Source of the DNA: Biomphalaria glabrata
Lineage: Eukaryota > Mollusca > Gastropoda > Planorbidae
Assembly: GCF_947242115.1 (NCBI RefSeq)
Contig: NC_074716.1
Span: forward strand, 4,132,001 to 4,196,000
DNA: 64,000 nt
Direction: 5' to 3'
Of this stretch, positions 56,406 through 64,000 are shown piece by piece (within the stretch, counting starts at the first letter, position 1; every line of letters starts with the position of its first letter). A program made the position numbers and the translations under genes. The notes beneath the pieces were generated by a model, which saw nothing but the letters and a program-made list of their open reading frames with translations, was not told the DNA's origin and made no database searches.

Positions 56406-57738
56406 GATCATAATCATGTCATTCATGTATGATTAGATCTATGATGTTTATGTTTTTAGTTTAGAATTTAGAACTTTAGATTGATGTATTTAAAAGAAAT
56501 AATTGATAATTGTACAAAACTTCAGCTTAATCATAAATCATAGTCCTAGATTGGGTATAATATGGGATAAACAAGGTGTATTACATATACAGGTCATTAC
56601 AGGTGTACAAACTTTTTACCAGACAGGCGGCGGCAGACATAGTACATAGATCTAGCATTCTAGTGAGTTGATATAAGCTAAGTAATAACACCTTGATCTC
56701 CCTAGGTTGATCAGAGATAAGCATTGCCATTGAAACAATGCATTAATCATATATACTTGATGATCATGTGATATTAACAAGAATTGCTGCTTCATAGAGT
56801 TAGTTTTTTTTAACAACGTTAAGACATCATCAGGATGAGCCCTAACTTGCCTTAATAAGCTGATTTCATTATTGTATTTTCTGTACATAAGGATAGAAAA
56901 AAAAAAAGATTTTTAACACTACTTTATAATGGAAATGTTGATTTCAATAATAAAGTCATAGATTGATGATAAGTTATAGAAATGATTTTTCCACACAGCC
57001 ATTTTGAAAATTAATTTAATTTACTAACTAATCATCAGTGTTCAATCTAACGAAAAGTGTCTTTTCTAGACTTGGATGATTAATTAAATTTTACTGCAAA
57101 TACTATCACCAAAACAAAAAAAAAGCAATGGCAACAAAGATTACCATTACTAAGAAAAATGTCCTCCTTTACTGTTAGAGAAAAGGCGTTGTGTCACTGT
57201 TTTACCATGCTCACAACTGCAGTATTTTAAGCTGCAATATCACTCCAAGGTATGGAACTCTGCACACTAAAAATATAAATAATTGGCAGAAAATCTTAAA
57301 TGCTGCTAGCAAAGTCATTGATAGCAAACATTCTTTATTAAAACAACTGTTCAAAAGAAACATTCATAAGAAGGCCTAAAATAATATTGGCAATGGTTTG
57401 TTTTAAATAATGTTGGAATTGAATATGGAGATTTTTTAGTCTTTTTTTTTTTTTTTTAGCGCCCTTAAAGTTTTTTTTTCTGATCAAAGTAAAATATTTC
57501 TTTCTTATAGTTTATTCTGATTTCTTTTGAACAGAAATACTAGTAACATTTGTTGACCTGACAGCCCTTCTTCCCTTGACCGTTAAGCTCCATCGGTATA
57601 AGAAAGTGAGTAAAGTTTTATTACATTTTAACTTGGTTTTCGTGTGTGTTCATAGTTCAGTTTGAGGTCAACATATTTTTTTGACTCATATTCATTTTAT
57701 TTTATTTCAGAGAAACAGCTGCTGCGCTAAATAACAGA
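56406..57738. other. LSM10 upstream region
   Basis: AT-rich. TTTATTTCAG ending at 57710 is a good acceptor, so the LSM10 reading frame begins in an exon with an upstream untranslated exon. A second acceptor/donor pair (57535 and 57605) could bound another untranslated exon. Confidence 0.45.
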
Positions 57739-58152
57739 ATGGCTGTTGAAAGCGGCCGTTCCAGATTTTACTTTTATAATACCATGACATGCCTTTTAAA
57801 AGCATTAGAAGGCAAGACTATTACAGTCGAAATCAGGAATGACAAAACAGTCACCGGACACTTGTACTTTGTGGAGCGAGATATGAACTTGAGCATGACC
57901 AATGTTGTCTATTCTGATACCAAAGGTAAAAAAAGTTCATTCTCAGAGTTCTACATCCGGGGAAGACAGATTCGTTTTGTTATAATACCAGATGAAGTGG
58001 ACATTATCAAAGCCATGCAGTGGCAAATAGACAAAGGCGAATATTACAAAGGGAAGGAGAGAAGTGTGATGCAGCAGAATTTTCAGAGAAAGCAAAACAG
58101 ACAGGCCAATCAAGCAGCTAAACAATACAGACAAAGTCAGAAAAAGTTGTAA
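57739..58152 (+). CDS. LSM10: U7 snRNP Sm-like protein LSM10
   Basis: LSM10 replaces SmD1 in the U7 snRNP ring, which directs 3' end cutting of replication-dependent histone pre-mRNAs in the nucleus. The 137-residue product has a full Sm fold: Sm1 at about residues 13-55 (CLLKALEGKTITVEIRND, VERDMNLSM) and Sm2 at about 70-85 (FYIRGRQIRFVIIPDEVDI). The IRGR and IPDEVDI words fit human LSM10 (VTGRNVRYVHIPDDVNI) better than SmD1, whose tail is GR-rich. Here the C-terminal tail (about 105-137) is Gln/Lys/Arg-rich without GR repeats. The ATG lies 28 bp past a splice acceptor, and the coding part has no intron. Human LSM10 has 123 residues. It is head-to-head with FANCG and tail-to-tail with NOX. 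Confidence 0.88.
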   Translation: MAVESGRSRFYFYNTMTCLLKALEGKTITVEIRNDKTVTGHLYFVERDMNLSMTNVVYSDTKGKKSSFSEFYIRGRQIRFVIIPDEVDIIKAMQWQIDKGEYYKGKERSVMQQNFQRKQNRQANQAAKQYRQSQKKL

Positions 58153-58249
58153 CATTTTTTGTGCAGCAACATTTTTTTTTCTGTTGTTGTTGAGAAAGAT
58201 TATTTTCGCTCTGTTTTGAACACTTTTGTTGACCCATGCATTTTAAAAT

Positions 58250-58255
58250 AATAAA
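58250..58255 (+). terminator. Polyadenylation signal of LSM10
   Basis: AATAAA lies 98 bp past the stop, followed by a TG/T-rich stretch near 58270. Confidence 0.65.
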
Positions 58256-59423
58256 CCAGGTGAAAATTATCTGTTTGTAACGTTCAATAATTTATTGAAA
58301 TTTTTTAAATACATTATAAACATTGAAAAAAAAAGGTGATTAAAAAATGAATAATGAACTCTAAGCAGAAACATTTTATGTCTTAGGTCATTGATAAGTA
58401 TTCCTGACAAAAATTATTTGCTTTTTAAATGTATAAATATTTCAACATGTAGTAATGAAAGATGAAACTAATATGCTCAAAAATGTATACTGTTTATAGG
58501 TAAGGCAGCGCGTAATGAATCACAGACTGAATACCAATGAATAATAACAATTTAATAATTGTGTAAAGTCAACAACATTGTTATTGTCACCAGAAAAAAT
58601 AGAAATGTACAAAAACAATTTTAACTCATTTCTAACATCAATCAATAGTTACATAGTTTATACGAGTATATATCTAATTTTAACTCATTTCTAACATCAA
58701 TTGTAACATAGTTTATACCAGTACATCTAAATGAACAAATAAGACATTTTTTAAAACTTAAAATAAAGACAAATATTCTTGTAAAATATATACAACACAA
58801 AAAAAAACACTCAAGTTCTTGAAGGTTAAAACATCTTTTTGTCCATGTCACCGACCAATATACAATACAGTAATCCCTTTTCTACTTTAGCAATTCATCT
58901 TTCGTTGATTTGCTACTTAAAACCATTAAAGATGGGTATCCAAAATATTTTATTTCAAATTTCATAAAATTTTTCTATAGATTTTTTACATAAAGTACAT
59001 ATATTGTTCATGTCCACATTATGCTAAATCACAACTTCAATGACTTTATTTCAGCTGAAAAACATGCTAGAATGATTTTAATGCCAAAAAGTTGAATTTT
59101 ACAGTACAGAAAAGAATTTAAAAATTCAAATACTAGTTAAATACATAAATATCTTTCCTCTACTCTACTGAAATTTGTATTTTGTGGAATGTATCTCCTG
59201 CTAAAAACGAAAAATTCTGTGCTGGTATTCTGTACTCACAGACTCAGATTACAGTTTGGTAGTTCACATTCCTACAAAATCTCATGCTCACCCTAACAGA
59301 AGGAGAGTCTTGAAATATCATAAGATGAAATATTATGAATATTTTCCTAGTAAAATGAAAGCAAGGCACATTAATTAATTCATCATCATTAAGCAATGTA
59401 GACAACAATATTAATACAGATAT
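58256..59423. other. LSM10-NOX intergenic region, part
   Basis: AT-rich. A segment containing TTTTAACTCATTTCTAACAT and ACATAGTTTATAC is duplicated at about 58618-58670 and 58676-58725. No gene is seen. Confidence 0.5.
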
Positions 59424-59600
59424 CGATGTGTGGCTAAGTCTAAAAACCACTTGGTTACCTATCAAGAGGGCTCAAGTTCAAATCCTGACTTGAGAAGAGT
59501 TGTCTTTGCGGATACCCTTCCCCCCACATGTCCACCAATGAGATTGAACCATAGCCGCACACAGAGCATGCTATAAGCATCAAAGATAAGCTATAAAAAG
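59424..59600 (+). mobile_element. tRNA-derived SINE, family C, decayed
   Basis: GTGTGGCTAAGTCTAAAAAC and GGGCTCAAGTTCAAATCCTG (box-B-like) form the head. GAGCATGCTATAAGCAT then matches the core of the copies at 7790 and 10412. Widely diverged. Confidence 0.65.
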
Positions 59601-59844
59601 CAATTTAAGAAAAAACAACAAAAAACCAACAACTTATATTCAAAGATTAACTTAATAATAAATCATATACAAATATAATAATAAATGAACAAAAACAGAA
59701 GTTGTTACCTAATGTAAAATTACATAATTTTTGAACTGATTGATTGCTATAACATTTTGTTCCACCAATCAAAATAAGCCATAATAGATACAACTTTTTG
59801 ACGAGCCCAGTTAAATTTGTATCACTGCGCTCCTCTTGAAGGCA

Positions 59845-60310
59845 CCAATAAGATAAGATAATTTTTATTGATCCAATCAAATGGAAATTCAGTTTGACCT
59901 CGGCGTAACTACTGTACAATAACAATATAGATGAAAAATTCAAACAACATTCACACACGAAACACATACACACAACCAGTGCTTTATGAATTAGACTTCT
60001 ATGTACTTCTCGATGACGACAAATGATCTTGTAACACTCTGACCGAAAGTGGGATAAAGAAGTTTTTAAAGATGGGTCATCAAGTCAATCAGCATTGGAA
60101 TAAAAGAAACAAGTGGAGTATTGAAAGTTGTTCCCTAGGCAGTGGAAGACGTTCCAAATATTTAGGTGTGGTATTGCCAGCACCTTAAAGTTGAGATCCT
60201 GGTACACTTAAGACTTTGTGGCGGAATAGGCACCCTTTGATATGGATCAGGCCACACACATGACAAGACTTGTGAGTGGCAGAATCAAAACCCTCCTTTG
60301 TGGATAGGTG
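59845..60310 (-). mobile_element. LINE 3' remnant
   Basis: On the minus strand the start reads a CX2C knuckle (KSCHVCGLIHIKGCLFRH), seen at the C-terminus of several LINE ORF2 proteins. A long 3' UTR follows, ending GATCAATAAAAATTATCTTA. The clade is uncertain. Confidence 0.5.
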
Positions 60311-60665
60311 ATTGTCACCCAAAAAAAATGCATATATATTAAGACATAAAATTAATAAGTTCTGTGCAACATGAGCTAAAAATAGAGCTATGCCAGAAGC
60401 AATGTTAAATTATTCCACAAAAACTTCAATATCTTCAAGCTTCAATACCATTTCTAGTTAAATAGCTGAAATAACATTGGAAATGGTTCAAAACATTTTA
60501 TATAAAAATGGTACAACTGCCACAAATTTAAAATAATACTATTGTCAACAAAATGAAAGTTTAGAGCATTACTCACATGCATTGGAATTGTTCATTTTAA
60601 ATTAGTGGATTTTTTTTTTTGCACACCGATTCTTGGGAATGTAAGTGTTATGTACATTGAACTTC

Positions 60666-60667
<2 letters not shown>

Positions 60668-60738
<71 letters not shown>

Positions 60739-60746
60739 TATATATA
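60668..60746. repeat. (TA)n microsatellite
   Basis: About 33 TA repeats, then an interrupted tail. Confidence 0.95.
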
Positions 60747-60955
60747 CAATACAGTAAGACTTCAGAAACCAGTATATACAATACAGTAAGATTTCAGATA
60801 CCAGTATTACAATACAGTAAGATTTCAGAAACCAGTATATACAATACAGTAAGACTTCAGATACCAGTATATACAATACAGTAAGACTTCAGATACCAGT
60901 ATATACAATACAGTAAGACTCCAGAAACCAGTATATACAATACAGTACGGTAAGA
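60747..60955. repeat. Minisatellite, unit of about 30 bp
   Basis: About seven units containing ATACAATACAGTAAGACTTC and AGATACCAG or AGAAACCAG. The unit starts with the TATA that ends the adjoining microsatellite, which suggests it grew from the microsatellite edge. Confidence 0.93.
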
Positions 60956-61096
60956 CTTTTGAACCATAAAAATATGAACCACTAGAATTTATCAAACCTA
61001 ACAGAATTACTATTACATTGAAATAAACACATAGAATATGCCTAACATTGAAACTAAACATGTTACAAAAAATTTAATCTTAAATAAGTCCATACA

Positions 61097-61220
61097 TTAA
61101 AAGTTTTCCTTGTTGTAGTAAAATTTTGTCTTTTCTGTTGAATTTGAAAATCTGTTGCAGAGTTTATGTAAAATTGTAGATAAAGATTTTGGTCCACAGA
61201 AAAATACTCCTGTGCTTAAT
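61097..61220 (-). CDS. NOX2: NOX terminal exon
   Basis: [20 protein letters not shown] to KFYYNKENF and TAA. The CGP motif contacts NADPH, and the aromatic C-terminus is conserved in NOX enzymes. Confidence 0.88.
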
Positions 61221-63730
61221 CTAGAATCAGAAGAAAACCAAAGAAATAAGTACCGTACCAGCATATTGAAAGATTGTATTATCTAGGCCTACTAATATTG
61301 CATTATCTACTAATTTAACCTGAAAAGTACAAGTTAAATATCAAAGAAACGTAAAAATAAAAGAGAAGAGAATAAATGTACAGAGTTGCTTACCCTTTGT
61401 GTAACTGAGAGAGTTCCTTAAAAACATTCTCCCACTGTGGCCTTCCAAAATGTGTTTTTTGATGTAAGCCAGTCACAGCATCATAAACACTGACATCATC
61501 ATGAAGCATGATATTCCGAGCCTGAAATAAAAGTTTTAGGAAAATGTTCTTTTTTAAGCTGCTCTATTCCAGATGACACCAAATGTGCTTTCCCTCCATT
61601 GCTCTGGCTACAAAAGTTTTGACAATATTCAAACCTAAAAAATTATTCAGATATGAAGCAGTAAAATGCAGAAGACTATTTATCAAAGTAAAGAAAAAAA
61701 AAAGAGTAAAGGTACTCCTTTCAAACCTCCCAATCTATAGGGGATGATTATGTAAAACTCTTCTGTTTCTGACGATCGTCGAGGCTGTTATGTGGCCAGC
61801 TCAACAAAGAGCTGCATTTACTTCCTCAGTTACCCATTAGAGTTAAAGGATTCAGACCACCTTGTGGTCTATAGGGCAGATGATGTAAAGGTCATCTGTT
61901 TCTGTAGCCTACGGTTAACGAGGGTGTCATGTGGCCAGCACAACGACCAACCGCCTTTACTTTTCCCTAACTTACGTCAGGTACCCATCAGAGCTGGGTG
62001 GACTCAGAGGCGCCCGAAGATCCTGAAATTAAAAATCCCAGCCTTCACCAGGATTCGAACCCCAGACCCCGGTTCAGTAGTCAAGTAGTCAAGCGCTTTA
62101 CCGCTCAGCCACAGCGCCTCCAAAGGATTCAGTGGCATCCTAAAAATTCTGAAGTAAAATATCCACGTTTGTGCAGGGATTTAAACTTGAGAACCTTCAG
62201 TTTGGAAGCCTAGTGCTTTACTACTCAGCCACCACACCTATCAAAAAGCCAGACATAATTACTGTCCCTCTGTTAATTAAAGAAAACAAACTTCTAATAG
62301 GGAAATCTATTTTAGCTTTGAAAATAGCTAACCTGGTTGGAATTCCATCCTCTAGTCAGATAAATATGGAACCTTAGCATACTCTGCCGATTGTTTGCTG
62401 TCATCTGTCTCTCCAGATCTAACAGGAGGCCTTGAAACCATTCAAAGGCAGTTGTGTCAGGGCAAACCCAGTACAGGTAAATACATTTCAATGACAGACT
62501 CTGTCCTGCTTGACAACACTGGGACCTTATAAGTGACAAGTAACTTAAGATTAAGTCATAACATCAATAAAAATATCTACTTTGATTCCAACTATACATG
62601 TTGACATTACTGGTACAAGTTTAGCACTTATACAAGTAATGTCAAATATTCATACAATTTCATGATTAGCATTTGTAGATAAATTATCAATACCGATTTC
62701 AACATTGATTTGCTAATCAACGTCCAAAAAAACACATTATGACCAATAGCTAACAGGGCTTTAAATCGGACATCAGTATTGGTGCAAAAATCGCAAGTGT
62801 CAGAAGTTTTAAATACTTTGGAGCTATTGCTTCAGACAAAGTAACCAAACTTGAACTACTGGCTGGAATTGCACAGTCCATAGAAGCACTTGCAAAGCTC
62901 AAAACAATCTGAAAAGACAAAGGCATAGCCCTCGACACTAAAATCAGACTGATGTGCTCCTTGGTCATGACCACATTCTTGTATGTTTATCAATCTTAGA
63001 CATTAACTGCAGAATTAGTGAGGAAGATTCTAGCAATGGAATTGAGATGCTTTAGAAGGAAACTAGCTATCACCTAAAAAGGCTTCAACACATGAGGAAA
63101 TTCTAAACAGGATCACTATTGCAATTAGACCCCATGATGACCTACTGACCACTGTCAAAAAAAAAAGGCAAACTAAAACTTGATGGCTGTATCACAAGGT
63201 CCTCAGGGCTCACAAAGACCTTCCTTCAGGGAGCAGCACCAGGAAAAAGAAGAAGAGGCAGACACAGAAAGCGATGGGAAGACAGAAATAAAGTATTGGA
63301 CAGGCCTGTCATTGAAAGAATTTCTATTCAAGAAAAAAGACGATCATGTGTGGTGCCCCAATGGCTTAACAGACTAAGGACTAGGTGAAGAGAGGAGTTG
63401 AAAGATACAAACTTAATACAGTCTCAAACAATCACAAACAATACTTTGAAAAATACATTGTAAAGAATCACTCATTAAATGATTACAACTACTAAATATT
63501 ATTGCTACACTTAATTTGAACAAAACATTTCTTCAATGGCCTAATAGATCATTTTAATGTGATTACCAGAAACTGAAACTAATCTTTACTTATGTGTAAG
63601 TTTGTGTATTCCATAACTTAACAATGACTTGATGACTAACTACTTACCAAACAGACTTAAGGACAGAAGCAAAAGGCGTGATTCCAATCCCACAACCAAT
63701 TAGCACTGCAACATCATAAGCCATGACATC
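61097..63730 (-). CDS. NOX2: NADPH oxidase, NOX2 type, last four exons
   Basis: NOX enzymes are membrane flavocytochromes that move electrons from NADPH through FAD and haems to oxygen and make superoxide. Four phase-consistent exons (63648-63730, 62333-62525, 61394-61521, 61097-61220) encode the NADPH-binding half. [18 protein letters not shown] is the glycine-rich NADPH site, [20 protein letters not shown] matches NOX2 [20 protein letters not shown], then come [31 protein letters not shown], and the terminal FYYNKENF-stop. The haem and FAD parts lie right of the window. The NOX1-3 class is preferred over DUOX and NOX5 because of the HAFEWF-like and NKENF words; exact orthology is inferred. 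SINEs and a LINE relic fill the introns. Confidence 0.88.
61394..61521 (-). CDS. NOX2: NOX exon, FGRPxW motif
   Basis: [20 protein letters not shown] then [20 protein letters not shown]. Ends in phase 2 at GTAAGC. Confidence 0.88.
61695..62242 (-). mobile_element. Older SINE-A copy split by a younger one
   Basis: The left half (61695-61855) and right half (62133-62242) match the two ends of a family A SINE, including CTCAGCCACCACACC at the right. The younger copy at 61856-62121 lies between them. Confidence 0.75.
61856..62121 (-). mobile_element. Young SINE-A copy with 11-bp target duplication
   Basis: The full body reads TTACGTCAGGTACCCATCAG, and box B reads GGGGTTCGAATCC on the minus strand. 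AAAGGATTCAG occurs at 61845-61855 and 62122-62132, exactly at its borders. TCAAGTAGTCAAG shows a small internal duplication in the head. Confidence 0.88.
62333..62525 (-). CDS. NOX2: NOX exon, NADPH-domain core
   Basis: 64 codons including [20 protein letters not shown] and [15 protein letters not shown], which corresponds to human NOX2 YNIYLTGWDESQ. Confidence 0.88.
62745..63400 (+). mobile_element. Decayed LINE ORF2 3' fragment
   Basis: The plus strand reads pieces of a reverse transcriptase C-terminus: [53 protein letters not shown] and [20 protein letters not shown], then [14 protein letters not shown] and [10 protein letters not shown]. Several stops and frame changes separate them. It resembles RTE-like elements and lies in a NOX intron. 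Confidence 0.72.
63648..63730 (-). CDS. NOX2: NOX exon, NADPH-binding glycine-rich loop
   Basis: [20 protein letters not shown] and ASVLKSV, ending in phase 2 at GTAAGT. Cys stands where human NOX2 has Ala in GAGIG. Confidence 0.87.
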
Positions 63731-63965
63731 CTGGAACAATGTTAATTAACTTGAGAAATGCATTTTTTTTAGAATTAAAAATTCTATTCTTAACATATAA
63801 ATATTACAGAGGCATCAAACAATAATTATAAATGCCTAAAGTGCCAGTCAATGTTCTGTTGCATCAAGTGAAATATGCAGTCTTTGTATGTGACACCTAG
63901 GATCTTGCTGTAGAATCTTAGACATTCCTCCATAAATGAAGATTATTACAACATGTCCAATCTTT

Positions 63966-64000
63966 CTGCAGGAGAGAAAAGAATGGGAGCAGGCAGGATT
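63966..64000 (-). mobile_element. SINE-B fragment at window edge
   Basis: ATGGGAGCAGGCAGGATT matches the part of SINE-B just before its box B (compare 5342-5360). The rest lies beyond the window. Confidence 0.5.

Overview
The window reads as nuclear DNA of an invertebrate animal, most likely a heterobranch freshwater snail of the Biomphalaria/Bulinus kind. It is AT-rich, has split genes with GT-AG introns, and is crowded with tRNA-derived SINEs, hAT, LINE and Gypsy-group elements, long minisatellites and repeated 'tctagatc'-type motifs. The species guess is inference from repeat style; no marker gene is present.

Four host genes can be built from exons whose splice phases agree. (1) A chloride intracellular channel (CLIC/EXC-4) gene on the minus strand has exons 1-3 at 19872-19931, 17138-17485 and 958-1128; its last exon(s) lie left of the window. 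(2) A FANCG (Fanconi anaemia core complex) gene on the minus strand has twelve exons from 52142 down to 39927 that give about 704 residues. (3) An intronless LSM10 (U7 snRNP Sm-like) reading frame lies on the plus strand at 57739-58152, head-to-head with FANCG. (4) The last four coding exons of a NOX2-type NADPH oxidase lie on the minus strand at 61097-63730, tail-to-tail with LSM10; its 5' exons lie right of the window.

Layout. 1-475 is the 3' end of a Gypsy-group retroelement. 476-20 kb is the CLIC gene, with a 16 kb intron 2 that holds two minisatellites, SINEs and hAT remnants, and an intron 1 that holds a 5'-truncated LINE. 20.3-39.2 kb is almost all mobile DNA: a degraded hAT transposon with perfect 8-bp target duplications, a TTAA-flanked MITE, a SINE, a 1.9 kb non-autonomous hAT-like element, a 46-bp minisatellite, a terminal-inverted-repeat element split by a whole-looking LTR retrotransposon, and an RTE LINE fragment. 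39.9-52.1 kb is FANCG, with a 2.1 kb minisatellite in its last intron. 52-57.7 kb is the FANCG/LSM10 intergenic region, with an inverted pair of E-box-bearing modules. 58-64 kb holds the NOX 3' half with nested SINEs and a LINE relic.

The most striking object is the LTR retrotransposon at 29992-38206. Its single 1502-codon gag-pol frame places integrase before reverse transcriptase (gag-PR-INT-RT-RH). That is a Copia-like order carried by Gypsy-type domains, the hallmark of the Gmr1 group first described in deuterostomes. Its two 373-bp LTRs, and the LTR of the second copy at the window edge, look identical by eye, so the family moved recently.
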